From Peribacillus sp. ACCC06369 (lineage in GTDB: Bacteria > Bacillota > Bacilli > Bacillales > DSM-1321): 64,000 nt of DNA. A program made the position numbers and the translations under genes. The notes beneath the pieces are model-generated. The model was not told the DNA's origin, did no database searches, and was given only the letters and a program-made list of their open reading frames with translations. Shown in pieces: positions 9,038-17,892 of this stretch. Location of the stretch: positions 1,364,001 through 1,428,000 of the forward strand of contig NZ_JAUCEN010000002.1 in NCBI RefSeq assembly GCF_030348945.1. Direction: 5' to 3'. Numbering within the stretch: the first letter of the stretch is position 1; each line of letters opens with the position of its first letter.

Positions 9038-9823
9038 ATGACCTTACAAACTATAGAACATGATATCTTGGAATTAGTTGAATCATTTAATGGGAAAATT
9101 GCCTATAAAATTGAAAATGAGCTAGGGGATACGATTGGATATCACGAGGATGAATCTTTTCAATCAGCGAGTTTGATCAAAATACCAATGATCATCGAAG
9201 GTTATCGTCAAAGCGAACAAAAGAAAATCTATTTGAATCAACCAGTGACCATCCCCCAAAATGAAGTGACTGGGGGATCAGGGGTCCTGCATGTCTTATC
9301 GAATAAGGTATTTTTAACTGTAGAGGATTTATTGACACTGATGATAACTGTTTCTGATAATACTTCCACGAATATGATGATGAAACTGTTGGGCTTTGAG
9401 GAAATAAATCAATGCATCAAGGAACTTGGTTTGAAAAATACCGTCCTTGAACGAAAAATGCAGGATTTTAAGGCATTAAAAGAAGGTCGGGACAATACCA
9501 TCTCGGCGGAAGATACGATTACCTGCTTAAAAGCCATACATACAGGCGACTTTTTAACGAAAGAAAGCCAAGAAAGAATATTGCGAGTATTTGACAATCA
9601 GCAATTAAGGGATAAACTTCCATCTTTGATGGGAAGAGGGGTTAAGGTCGCAAGCAAAACGGGCGGAATTCGGGGAGTTGCCCATGATTGTGCAATCATT
9701 CGGTCAGAAACACAAACCGTTTATGTTGCAGTTCTTACTGAGGATATGAATTCAGAGGAAGAAAGCCGCCAAGTAATCAGTAAAATTGGAAAGGTGATTT
9801 ATGATGATATGGTCGCAGATTAA
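9038..9823 (+). CDS. Class A beta-lactamase-fold serine hydrolase, cytoplasmic, probably not a true beta-lactamase
   Basis: 261 residues. The three active-site motifs are present: SLIK (nucleophile Ser and Lys, near 45), SDN near 107 and KTG near 206. There is no signal peptide, unlike exported penicillinases, and the omega-loop Glu-x-x-Leu-Asn motif that deacylates penicillins is not seen; the region reads ERKMQDFKALKEGRDN instead. This makes it the COG2367 type of serine hydrolase of unknown substrate. Start after AAGGAGGAACAGGGGATAG. A terminator follows at 9879. Confidence 0.82.
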   Translation: MTLQTIEHDILELVESFNGKIAYKIENELGDTIGYHEDESFQSASLIKIPMIIEGYRQSEQKKIYLNQPVTIPQNEVTGGSGVLHVLSNKVFLTVEDLLTLMITVSDNTSTNMMMKLLGFEEINQCIKELGLKNTVLERKMQDFKALKEGRDNTISAEDTITCLKAIHTGDFLTKESQERILRVFDNQQLRDKLPSLMGRGVKVASKTGGIRGVAHDCAIIRSETQTVYVAVLTEDMNSEEESRQVISKIGKVIYDDMVAD

Positions 9824-9878
9824 ATTGTCCGATTCAATATTTTTGGGATGGTCAGCAGGGTTATCACTATTATAAGAA

Positions 9879-9916
9879 GAAGAGCGGGAAGTCATTCATG
9901 ATTTCCCGCTCTTCCA
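9879..9916 (+). terminator. Intrinsic terminator after the hydrolase gene
   Basis: AAGAGCGGGAAGTC-ATTC-ATGATTTCCCGCTCTT, a long stem with a short loop. Confidence 0.85.
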
Positions 9917-9944
9917 TATTAGTTATAAGGGGGGATGAGAAAGA

Positions 9945-10553
9945 ATGTTAGATAATGAAAGGAAAATGAAACGGGGGAAAACTTTAAAAAGAGCGATGAA
10001 AGTTGGTTTTATTGTGTTATTGGGTTATTTCGGTTTTTTACACATGAAAATACAAGAAAGCATTCATCAGCCAATACCGGAAAATGCCGATTACCTAATA
10101 ATTCTTGGGGAAAGGGTCAAAGGTTCGGTTCCATCATTATCATTACAATACCGGATTGATAAAGCTGCAGAATATTTAAGAGCGAATAAACGTACTCTGG
10201 CCATTGTATCTGGCGGCAAAGGACCTGGAAAAGATATTTCGGAAGCAAAAGCAATGCAACAAGGGCTAATCGAGCAGGGAATTGAAGAAGCGCGTATCAT
10301 GATGGAAGACAAATCTACAACAACTCATGAAAATATTGTTTTCTCGAAAGAACTCATTACTGATCCATCAGCCTCCGGATTGATTGTCAGTAATGATTTT
10401 CATATCTACCGAGCCGTTGAAATAGCCAAAAAAGAAGGTTTGGACATGAAGGGAATACCGGCAAAAACGCCAATAGTGGCATTGTTGAAATCATATTCCC
10501 GTGAATATCTGGCTATTACCAAATACTATCTGACAGAGTTGATTGGGAGGTGA
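9945..10553 (+). CDS. YdcF/SanA/ElyC family protein (DUF218) with membrane anchor
   Basis: 202 residues: an N-terminal membrane segment at about 20-38, then a Rossmann-like DUF218 domain outside the membrane. Family features are DYLIILGERV near 48, the IVSGGKGPGKDISEAKAM nucleotide-like loop near 86 and the MMEDKSTTTHENIVFSKEL segment near 121 that carries the conserved Glu/Asp-Thr-Asn residues. ElyC and SanA relatives affect envelope integrity and vancomycin sensitivity in E. coli; the role in Bacillus is unknown. Start after AAGGGGGGATGAGAAAGA. Single gene. Confidence 0.82.
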   Translation: MLDNERKMKRGKTLKRAMKVGFIVLLGYFGFLHMKIQESIHQPIPENADYLIILGERVKGSVPSLSLQYRIDKAAEYLRANKRTLAIVSGGKGPGKDISEAKAMQQGLIEQGIEEARIMMEDKSTTTHENIVFSKELITDPSASGLIVSNDFHIYRAVEIAKKEGLDMKGIPAKTPIVALLKSYSREYLAITKYYLTELIGR

Positions 10554-10590
10554 ATTCGAATTCTCCTAAAGATGGGGGAGGGTACTTTCA

Positions 10591-10851
10591 TTATTCGACT
10601 TCCACGACAACATTAGGAACTTCCCGAAAATCTTTCTCTTGATATAACTCTTTAAGTGTCTTATAAACGGGATAACCGGTATAGGAAATCTCGACTCGTT
10701 CATCGGCATCCACTTCTTCCACATCTATATCATCAACAAAACCAAGTTGATCATCGATTTCCATTAAATAAAATCCAAGTGCCTCATATCCGCTATAGGC
10801 TACAATAACCTTACTGTCAATACCGCTATTAGAAACTTTGTAATATTTCAT
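10591..10851 (-). CDS. Small acidic protein of unknown function
   Basis: 86 residues, rich in Asp, Glu and Val, beginning MKYYKVSNSGIDSKVIVAY; no membrane segment. The GAGGGAGGT ribosome site 6 bases upstream makes expression very likely. I do not recognise the family. It is divergent from the cold-shock gene and convergent with the DUF218 gene. Confidence 0.7.
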   Translation of the reverse strand: MKYYKVSNSGIDSKVIVAYSGYEALGFYLMEIDDQLGFVDDIDVEEVDADERVEISYTGYPVYKTLKELYQEKDFREVPNVVVEVE

Positions 10852-11022
10852 TGGTTGACCTCCCTCGTTGTTAATTCTTTAAGTGAAAATGGTACGGTTT
10901 CGTATACTCTGATATACCCGTTAATCTATAACTGAATCATTCAATTGGATAAATAAAGAAAATAAAGGAAATAGGGAAGCGGAAAAAGAATGTGCCCTGT
11001 CAAATAAATATCACTAGATAAT

Positions 11023-11051
11023 TTGCTATATTAATCATTTCGTGTTATTCT
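11023..11051 (+). promoter_or_regulatory. Probable promoter of the cold-shock gene
   Basis: TTGCTA (11023-11028), 17-base spacer, TATTCT (11046-11051). The leader would be about 95 bases, as expected for cold-shock mRNAs whose untranslated leader controls stability. Confidence 0.55.
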
Positions 11052-11152
11052 AATAAAGAATTGTTTTTGATTGTGGAAGAAGGTACTAGTTATTTTCCAA
11101 AATGATTGAAAATAGTAATACAATGTGTGTTATGCACTAGGAGGCAACAAAA

Positions 11153-11353
11153 ATGGAACAAGGTACAGTTAAATGGTTTAATGCAGAAAAAGGTTTTGGA
11201 TTTATCGAACGTGAAAATGGAGACGACGTATTCGTACATTTCTCAGCTATCCAAAGCGAAGGCTTCAAGTCTTTAGACGAAGGTCAAAAAGTAACTTTCG
11301 ACGTTGAGCAAGGTGCTCGTGGAGCTCAAGCTGCTAACGTTCAAAAAGCTTAA
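11153..11353 (+). CDS. Cold-shock protein, CspA/CspB family
   Basis: 66-residue single OB-fold domain binding single-stranded RNA and DNA as a chaperone. RNP1 KGFGFIE at 14-20 and RNP2 VFVHFSAI at 27-34 are intact. Start after AGGAGGCAACAAAA. It has a 95-base leader and a terminator, so it is monocistronic. A second, more acidic paralogue lies at 56066. The family has several paralogues (CspB, CspC, CspD) that cannot be told apart safely here. Confidence 0.95.
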   Translation: MEQGTVKWFNAEKGFGFIERENGDDVFVHFSAIQSEGFKSLDEGQKVTFDVEQGARGAQAANVQKA

Positions 11354-11380
11354 TTTTAAAATTAAATCGTAACCTATATG

Positions 11381-11412
11381 AACAGACTCCCTCGATGGGA
11401 GTCTGTTTTTTA
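11381..11412 (+). terminator. Intrinsic terminator after the cold-shock gene
   Basis: AACAGACTCCC-TCGAT-GGGAGTCTGTTTTTT. Confidence 0.9.
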
Positions 11413-11432
11413 TTGTGCTAAAGAATGTAAGC

Positions 11433-11466
11433 AAAAAAAATCCCACTCTGAGCTGAGTAGGGTTTT
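11433..11466 (-). terminator. Terminator of the small minus-strand gene
   Basis: On the minus strand AACCCTACTCAGCTCAGAGTGGG followed by eight T; stem of seven pairs with one bulge, 12 bases after the stop of the gene at 11479. Confidence 0.75.
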
Positions 11467-11478
11467 AGGGACGTGTTA

Positions 11479-11646
11479 TTAAGATTTTTTTAATTCTTCT
11501 TCAAAGAAAAAAGTAGTTGGATGTTCTTTTACAGTATAAGAATATCTTTTCATGTTTTTTACATATGCCCATTTATTAATGGTTACTGATTCATTAGTAT
11601 CCTGAATAGTTACTGTTTCGCCAGTATTATACTTATTGCTTTTCAA
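11479..11646 (-). CDS. Small protein of unknown function
   Basis: 55 residues starting at TTG 11646, chosen because AAAGAGGG lies 7 bases upstream and a TATACT -10 element lies just beyond; the frame is open further but those residues would run through the promoter. Sequence has a TGETVTIQDTNESVTINKW segment suggesting a small beta-rich domain, and ends EEELKKS. Family not recognised. It has its own terminator. Confidence 0.6.
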   Translation of the reverse strand: MKSNKYNTGETVTIQDTNESVTINKWAYVKNMKRYSYTVKEHPTTFFFEEELKKS

Positions 11647-11703
11647 TTTATGCACCCTCTTTACTAATAGTATAACATATTTGGGAATAAAAAATGTGTC
11701 CAA

Positions 11704-12301
11704 GATATTCCAAGGATATATTATGTGACTTCCCTTAACTGTATGGGTGGAAACATTGATACTGAAAAGGTTCCTATTAGCGTAAATTCTTTCTTTGAGG
11801 TCATGTGTCTTTTGCTCTGAACAGTGTATTCTTCACATTATGATAAACTAGATCATTGGAAATGCAAGAACAGTATCAGGTTTACTTCAGGCTTTGGTTA
11901 CAATGTAAAAGTCAGTGAAAAAAGACCTGATGGTGGGACAAGGATGCCTTTGGCTTTAAGACACCGATTATAAAGGCAAGTGAAACATCGTAAATCAACT
12001 TCTGGAGGATCTGAGACTCAACAACTTCTTCGAGTGCACCCATTGATGCCAACTCATTATTTATAGCTACAGAAGGTCTTCAAAGCAATAGGGGCTTATT
12101 ATTATCTCGCAGGTAATCATAAGCGGAGAGTCAACTATAAAAGCCAGTTATAAAAGCATGCTGGTTCAACGGCGAGGGGATTTGAAAAAGGAGGTGATAA
12201 AATACTGTTAAACAAAATATATACATTTGAGCAATTATCCATCTTCTGGTGATAAAATGAAAAAGAAACAGTCCAATCCATTATAAAAGGAATAGATAAG
12301 G
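11704..12301. other. Decayed 600-bp stretch without an intact gene
   Basis: No ORF with a ribosome site. A very strong Shine-Dalgarno sequence AAAGGAGGTGAT at 12189-12200 is followed by ATACTGTTAAAC with no ATG, GTG or TTG at the right spacing, as if a start codon had been lost; the frame closes after 15 codons. Short coding-like stretches (for example around 11930-12000) are interrupted in all frames. I could not identify the parent genes. Confidence 0.5.
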
Positions 12302-13387
12302 ATGAAAGAAAATTTTCAGATTAGTCCTTCTTTAGCTCAAATGATCGTGGATGCAGCAAAAGAAGTCATTGGAAAAGATATAAACTTAATACATTTAGAT
12401 GGGAAAGTTGTGGCCAGTACAGACCCAGATCGAGTCGGCTCTTTTCATGCTGCCGCCCTGCAAGTGCAGAAAAAAGGAAGTGTTGTAGAAGTTACTGCGA
12501 ATGAGGCGTTTAAGGGTGCAAGAAAAGGCATTAATTATCCGGTCATGATCGATCAAATAATGCTGGGTGTTATCGGGATATCCGGAGATCCGGAAGAATG
12601 TAAGTCCTTGGGGTTTTTACTGACCAAAATTACAGAAGTATTGATAAAGGAACAAATGATAAAAAGCGTCATTCATTCTTTAGACGAATTGCGCTCATCT
12701 ATTGTTCGCATGCTCATTTTTGAAAATGAAAAAGAGAATACATTCATGAATGAACACTTGCAGCAGCTCCAATATGAGTTAGAAGAGAGAGCGTTTGTCG
12801 CTATTATTCATTTGCCAGGTTTGAATAATGCCTCATCACTTCCTGTTAAAATGAATGGGATATTATTAGAACAGGGAATTAAACTTTTTACTTACTTATT
12901 TCCAAACCAATACGCCTTAATAATTAACGCATCACAGTATAAATCAATACTACAAATCTTCAATTCGTATTTCCGCTCTATGAATGTAAGCTATTCGATC
13001 GGGATAGGCAGTATCGGTTATTTAGAGGAACTCGCAAAGTCCTATACGCATGCAAAACTTGCATTAAAATATGCTCTTTCAAAAAAAGTAACGGTATGCG
13101 AATATGCAAAGCTGGATTTAGAAATGATTATGGAAAACATTGATTTCCATATAAGAAAAGACTATGCAGCGAAACTCATCGGTGAACTTTCAGAAGCGGA
13201 AATAAATCTCTTACATACTTATTACAATAATAACCTTTCGCTGAAGAAGACAGCTGAAGAATTATTTATCCATAAAAATACCTTGCAGTATCGTCTTGAT
13301 AAAATCGCTCAAAAAACAGCGGCAAATCCAAGGGATTACCATGATTCTGTTAAAATTTATCTTGCTCTTTTACTTCAAACTCTTTAG
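12302..13387 (+). CDS. CdaR-type sugar-diacid/glycerate regulator
   Basis: 361-residue transcriptional activator. Residues 5-135 form the diacid-recognition domain (SPSLAQMIVDAAKEVIG start, GVIGISGDPEE near 95); the C-terminal 60 residues are the PucR-type helix-turn-helix (NNNLSLKKTAEELFIHKNTLQYRLDKI region near 310-340). The architecture matches E. coli CdaR, which senses glycerate, galactarate and glucarate. It stands 113 bases before glycerate kinase in the same direction, so it most likely activates that gene. Start after AAAGGAATAGATAAGG. Confidence 0.88.
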   Translation: MKENFQISPSLAQMIVDAAKEVIGKDINLIHLDGKVVASTDPDRVGSFHAAALQVQKKGSVVEVTANEAFKGARKGINYPVMIDQIMLGVIGISGDPEECKSLGFLLTKITEVLIKEQMIKSVIHSLDELRSSIVRMLIFENEKENTFMNEHLQQLQYELEERAFVAIIHLPGLNNASSLPVKMNGILLEQGIKLFTYLFPNQYALIINASQYKSILQIFNSYFRSMNVSYSIGIGSIGYLEELAKSYTHAKLALKYALSKKVTVCEYAKLDLEMIMENIDFHIRKDYAAKLIGELSEAEINLLHTYYNNNLSLKKTAEELFIHKNTLQYRLDKIAQKTAANPRDYHDSVKIYLALLLQTL

Positions 13388-13500
13388 TTTGAGGTTTTTT
13401 GTTATATAAAACAAAATAATTATTATTTCTTTGTTACCTAGACTATTACCTTTACCTAAATACTCACCTATAATCAATGTAGATGACGGAGGTGCTAATG

Positions 13501-14655
13501 ATGAAAGTTTTAATTGCCATTGATTCATTTAAAGGAAGTATTTCTTCTATTAAAGGCAGCGAAGCTATTTCTTTAGGTATAAGAGATATCTATCCTGAAG
13601 CGCAGATCGTAACACTTCCTTTAGCGGATGGTGGAGAAGGAACAGTGGAGACCTTGGTACAGGCAACCAATGGGAAACTAGTCAAAAAAGAAGTAATAGG
13701 GCCTTTAAAAGAAAAAGTAGAGGCAATCTATGGAATTTTGGGTGATGAGAAGACAGCTGTTATTGAAGTAGCTGCAGCTTGTGGTTTACCTCTTGTTCCT
13801 TACAACCAACGTAATCCATTCTTTACAACCACATATGGCGTTGGGGAACTCATTTCTGATGCCATAGAAAAAGGATGTCGTGAGTTTGTCATTGGGCTTG
13901 GTGGAAGCGCTACAAACGATGCAGGGATTGGCATGCTGCAAGCATTGGGCTTTCGTTTCTATAACATGAACAATGAGAAAGTAGGAGTAGACGGTCAAGC
14001 GCTCACGGATATTTGGAAAATGGATCTGGGCCATGTGAATACAAAATTGAAAGAGTGCACATTCAGGGTTGCTTGTGATGTAAAAAACCCTCTTTACGGG
14101 CCGGATGGCGCTGCGTACATTTTTGGGCCTCAAAAAGGAGCAACGCCTGAAATGGTGGGACAACTAGATAAAGGGCTTAAACACTTTGCAGAATTCGTCC
14201 TTGATAAGCTGGGTATAGACATCAACCAGATTGAGGGGGCCGGAGCTGCCGGGGGATTAGGCGCTGCTTTTTCAGGTTTCTTACATGCCCATCTCCAGTC
14301 TGGAATCGAACTAGTGTTGGAGATTATTGAAATGGAAAAGAGTATGCAAGGTATCGATTTTGTCATTACAGGTGAGGGAAAGTTAGACGGACAAACATCT
14401 ATGGGAAAGGCACCCCTTGGAGTAGCACAGCTTGCCAAAAAGCATGGGATTCCCGTCCTTGCGCTCGCAGGTGGAATCACTGAAGAGACAGCAGCATTAA
14501 ACAAACTTGGTGTCACTTCCTATTTTTCTATTGTGAATACGCCAATGACACTGGAAGAAGCGATGGATCCAAAAGTAACGTTCAGCAATTTACGATCAAC
14601 GACAAATCAATTATTCCGGCTACTTCAAGCAGTTCGAACAGGCGTGAAAACGTAA
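13501..14655 (+). CDS. glxK: Glycerate kinase (GlxK/GarK class)
   Basis: 384 residues, full family length. Phosphorylates D-glycerate with ATP; the GlxK/GarK class yields 2-phosphoglycerate, which enters glycolysis. Motifs are IDSFKGSISS near 6, LADGGEGTVETL near 42, GLGGSATNDAGIGML near 135 and GEGKLDGQTSMGKAP near 291. ATG 13501 is chosen over 13483 and 13498 because GGAGGT at 13488-13493 then has a 7-base gap. It follows the CdaR-type regulator and lies beside tartrate dehydrogenase, which produces glycerate. Confidence 0.93.
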   Translation: MKVLIAIDSFKGSISSIKGSEAISLGIRDIYPEAQIVTLPLADGGEGTVETLVQATNGKLVKKEVIGPLKEKVEAIYGILGDEKTAVIEVAAACGLPLVPYNQRNPFFTTTYGVGELISDAIEKGCREFVIGLGGSATNDAGIGMLQALGFRFYNMNNEKVGVDGQALTDIWKMDLGHVNTKLKECTFRVACDVKNPLYGPDGAAYIFGPQKGATPEMVGQLDKGLKHFAEFVLDKLGIDINQIEGAGAAGGLGAAFSGFLHAHLQSGIELVLEIIEMEKSMQGIDFVITGEGKLDGQTSMGKAPLGVAQLAKKHGIPVLALAGGITEETAALNKLGVTSYFSIVNTPMTLEEAMDPKVTFSNLRSTTNQLFRLLQAVRTGVKT

Positions 14656-14712
14656 CAGGTAAACATTGGCAAGAGGATGATCATTAAATGAATGCTTTGC
14701 TGTTTTTTTGCG

Positions 14713-14838
14713 ATGTTGAATCGGGAAAAAAGTCAGGAGTACCGTGCACAGCTTCTTCAGTATTTAGATCAAAAGCGCAGTGAGGTAAAATATTTGACAA
14801 TGGACGATTTACTGAAAGCGGGGTTAGTCATTCATTGA
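14713..14838 (+). pseudogene. Short orphan reading frame, probably a gene remnant
   Basis: 42-codon frame (MLNREKSQEYRAQLLQYL start) with good codon use but no ribosome site; sequence after the stop also looks coding in a neighbouring frame (EIPEHPVCINLIHHSP). I do not recognise the parent gene. Best read as a fragment of a decayed gene between glycerate kinase and the Crh-like pseudogene. Confidence 0.4.
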
Positions 14839-14943
14839 AATACCAGAACATCCTGTTTGTATAAATTTGATCCATCATTCTCCCGGGGAACCGCTTTACA
14901 TGTTCCTACTTAGGCTGTTTCTTTAGCTGATCTTATTGTTCAA

Positions 14944-15216
14944 GTGTCAAGAGAGGTATCGAAGTATGATAACGAATGGGCTGATGTCTGCAGCGTTGTT
15001 GATAAGAGAAGGGGCATTATAGGTGCTCTTAGATGTCGCCGTTATGGAAAGCTCATAGATACTTTTGCCGTTAGTCGAAGAGAAGCGGCTATAATCGTAA
15101 AAAATATGCAACTTAGAAATAAAAATTTTTATGTTTATTATAAAAACTTGAATAAACATTGGATATTAGCGGATATTGTGGATACAAGAATTATTCATGA
15201 AAAGGGAAGGTGTTAA
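14944..15216 (+). pseudogene. Reading frame of unknown function, probably 5'-truncated
   Basis: 90 codons from GTG 14944, but no ribosome site precedes it and the frame stays open upstream to a TAG near 14909, so the true start is lost. Sequence contains GALRCRRYGKLIDTFAVS and ends IIHEKGRC. It stops 2 bases before the ATG of the Crh-like frame, with that gene's ribosome site inside it, so the two were an operon. Family unrecognised. Confidence 0.45.
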
Positions 15217-15218
15217 TA

Positions 15219-15485
15219 ATGTTAGAAAAAAAGATTGTTGTTTGTCTCAAGAAAGGGATTCAGGTAAGAATCGCAGTTTAGTTTGTGGAATTAGGAACGT
15301 CCTTCAACAGTGAAATCATGATTATTTTTTTAAAAAATCACTATCAGCTAAAAGTATCATCGGGGTTGTGGGTGCGGCGATTAATCCTAGTGATGAAATT
15401 AAACTAATTTCAGGGGATAATGATGACAACAAGCCAATTAAGATAATACAAGATATTCTTTCAATTGAAGAAATTTATATTACTT
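15219..15485 (+). pseudogene. Crh/HPr-like phosphocarrier pseudogene
   Basis: Reading across one nonsense codon and one frameshift restores an HPr-family chain. MLEKKIVVCLKKGIQVRIAV matches the HPr/Crh start, with Gln in place of the phosphorylatable His15, as in Crh; a TAG follows at 15279. The chain continues FVELGTSFNSEI, shifts frame near 15325-15338 in an A/T run, then SAKSIIGVVGAAINPSDEI carries the Ser46 region, and LISGDNDD follows. Ribosome site GGGAAGGTG. It ends next to a hairpin terminator. HPr and Crh act with CcpA in catabolite repression; this copy cannot make a full protein. Confidence 0.75.
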
Positions 15486-15488
15486 TGT

Positions 15489-15528
15489 GCCTCATCGATG
15501 GTAAAAATATTCGATGAGGCTTGTTTTA
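15489..15528 (+). terminator. Terminator after the Crh-like pseudogene
   Basis: GCCTCATCGA-TGGTAAAAATAT-TCGATGAGGC then TTGTTTTAT; ten-pair stem. Confidence 0.8.
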
Positions 15529-15799
15529 TAAACAAAGAGGTGAATGTTTAAGAAAAAACAGTCACAATGCAGTTGTCTAACCCTTACAATTGAATTCTAC
15601 CTGGCTCTGCAGACTGTTCCCTCTAAAAGAACCTTCTGTTTCAATTGGTTTAGCTTCAATCTCTATAGTTTTTCTTTTAAATAAAGAAGCAATAATTGAC
15701 AATACTTTCATCTACCTTTTTCATTTGATAGGAAATTTCTATATAATATTCTGACTTAGCATAATTGATAGTTAAACTTCATGATATCGCTTTTATCCT

Positions 15800-17167
15800 T
15801 TAGAAAATTGGTAATGACCCAGTTAATATATAAACAGCTAGGTATATAAATATAATTGGCCAAGCATAAATTACATATGTTTTTTGAAAATTCACAAAGT
15901 TTGTCTCCGTAGAACTAACTAACATATATAGAGCTGGGATAACTGGGGAAATTAAACGGAATGCCTGTCCCACCATGGAAGCTACAGCCGCTTCGTTAGC
16001 GGAAATTCCATATTGTCCCATGACATCTGACATAACCCCGGCAATCCCAAAGTAGAAAGCATCTTGCGGTAAAAATGTAATTGCAGGTGCTGCAATTAAC
16101 GCGTAGATTGGTGCCATATGTGAGCCTAATGATTCTGGGATAATAGCTGTAATGGATGTTGCTAAAGCAGTTGACATCCCACTACCTGTTAAAACGCCAG
16201 AGAAAACCCCAGCAGCCAAAGTTGCCAAAGCTGGTGCTAAAGCATCTGCTGCTAAGTCATCCATTCGTTCATTAACAAGTTTTGCAGACTTAAAGTTTAC
16301 TGTAAGGGCAATTGCTGCACCTATACCAAATAAAACACCGCCATGTGCAACATCCAACACAAGCATAACTAAAATAGCGAGGGTTAAAATCAAATTAAAA
16401 GCATAGAGTTTAGGTCTCTTTAATTCAGGGTCTTTTAGACGAATAGCGTTTAACATGCTTTCCATTTGATCAGGAGAAATATCTTTAGCAGTTTTAGGAT
16501 CAAAGTTTAAGCGCTTTCGTTCTTTTATTCCGATAAAATAAGCCATGAAAATTGCATATACTTCAGCAACTAGCATTCCTGGCAATAAATTTGCGAACAA
16601 TTCGCTAATACTTACACCCATTGCTGTGCTCGCTGCAATTGTTGGACCTCCCCATGGTAACTGATTGAAAATTCCAATTGGGGTAACGATAATTACAGCT
16701 AAATAAATTAGCTTAATATTCATTTGTTTATAAAGTTGAAGGAAAGCAGCAACACAAATAATAATAGTTGTAGTAGTATCACCATTCATAGTAACTACTG
16801 TCGCAGTTAAAACTGTTGCCATAGTAACTTTCAGTGGGTCACCTTTAGCCTTTTTAATAAAGAATTCGCATAAAGGGTCAAACAAGCCGACATTAAGCAT
16901 TACACCAAAATACAACACCGCAAATAAGATAACAATTGCAGGTGAAATAACTCCGATGAAAACCTTCCCTGTTTCTTCATTAACACTAAATAAAATACCT
17001 TCTTTAATCCATTCAAAGAGATCCAAAAAGGAAGAGCCCGTTACAAAGGTAGCAATTGCTCCAAAAGCAAATGGAACAATTGTTAATGCCCCGAATACAG
17101 ATAATTTATTTTTTGAGAGAAGTACAATGAATACAATGATCATTAATAATGCTAGGAATGTTAGCAT
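15800..17167 (-). CDS. CitMHS/SLC13-type dicarboxylate transporter, probable tartrate carrier
   Basis: 455 residues with about twelve membrane segments; the ion-transporter fold is suggested by TPIGIFNQLPWGGPT near 165 and NGDTTTTIIICVAAF near 130, both typical of the citrate-metal/CitMHS family, and AAPAITFLPQDAFYFGIAG near 365. ATG 17167 is chosen because GGGAGGTGG then has a 6-base gap; the earlier GTG lies inside that site. It is divergent from tartrate dehydrogenase, and both promoters carry the same operator, so its substrate is probably tartrate or a related hydroxy-acid. The promoter seems to be about 525 bases upstream. Confidence 0.85.
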   Translation of the reverse strand: MLTFLALLMIIVFIVLLSKNKLSVFGALTIVPFAFGAIATFVTGSSFLDLFEWIKEGILFSVNEETGKVFIGVISPAIVILFAVLYFGVMLNVGLFDPLCEFFIKKAKGDPLKVTMATVLTATVVTMNGDTTTTIIICVAAFLQLYKQMNIKLIYLAVIIVTPIGIFNQLPWGGPTIAASTAMGVSISELFANLLPGMLVAEVYAIFMAYFIGIKERKRLNFDPKTAKDISPDQMESMLNAIRLKDPELKRPKLYAFNLILTLAILVMLVLDVAHGGVLFGIGAAIALTVNFKSAKLVNERMDDLAADALAPALATLAAGVFSGVLTGSGMSTALATSITAIIPESLGSHMAPIYALIAAPAITFLPQDAFYFGIAGVMSDVMGQYGISANEAAVASMVGQAFRLISPVIPALYMLVSSTETNFVNFQKTYVIYAWPIIFIYLAVYILTGSLPIF

Positions 17168-17692
17168 ACAAACCACCTCCCGTAAAAATTATGAAATAAA
17201 ATTATTTGAAACTTTAAATAGTTAAGCGTATTACTACATTGTTAAGCTATGGATATATTAATCTTTCATTCGGAACCTCAGAAGGACCAACTTTTAATGA
17301 GGTTCTAGGCTCTTATTCATTTACTTGATGAAACTAGCTTGTTTACTGATTTCTTCATAAGCTTTTCTTTTCGTTCACTAAAAATTGTTTACTCAACTTT
17401 CTTGGACTATTAAATTTTTAAGTAACTTTACTTTATACGCCTCCTTATAACGTTAATGGGTAGTATCATTTACAACCTATTTACAACCTAAGTAGAACTT
17501 TTAGAATCCTACTTTTTAATGACCCTATGACTGGAAACGCATACAAAATTATCGCTTCGATAAGTGGTGAGCTGGAAAAAACCAAGACGTTATTAGAAAC
17601 TATGAGGTTTAAAACTCCATGTCTGAAAGCGCATTCAAAAATTCCCCCTTCTTTTTCCTGTGATGGTGAAAAATGAAAAAAGTAAGTTAACC
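17168..17692 (-). other. Long untranslated stretch upstream of the transporter
   Basis: No supported gene. If the minus-strand promoter at 17700-17729 is the real one, this is a leader of about 525 bases. A good ribosome site on the minus strand, AAGGAGGCG near 17440, is not followed by a start codon, so part of this may be a decayed gene. Confidence 0.45.
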
Positions 17693-17699
17693 TTATTGG

Positions 17700-17729
17700 A
17701 TTGTACATTAATGTATACATTAGTGTCAA
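17700..17729 (-). promoter_or_regulatory. Minus-strand promoter with embedded GTATAC operator
   Basis: On the minus strand TTGACA (17729-17724), 18-base spacer, TACAAT (17705-17700). The spacer is occupied by the perfect 14-bp palindrome TAATGTATACATTA at 17709-17722. A repressor bound there would block RNA polymerase. Confidence 0.75.
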
Positions 17730-17892
17730 TAAATTTCTGAATACTTTGTTTTATCTAAAAATGCGAGGTGGTTTGGACAAAGGGGAACGTTCTTTGATAA
17801 AAGGAATTTAGGTTAAATTCGGCTATATTCTAATTTTTCCTTGTGTGTGTATAGAAAAAACTAAAAGAACATTCGAATTTAATAAAAAACCA

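Noticed and set aside
16503..16521. AAGCGCTTTC, resembling a CcpA cre core
   Set aside because: It lies well inside the transporter coding sequence and matches only the centre of the motif.
17481..17729. 82-aa minus-strand open frame
   Set aside because: Begins inside the GTATAC promoter/operator and has no ribosome site.
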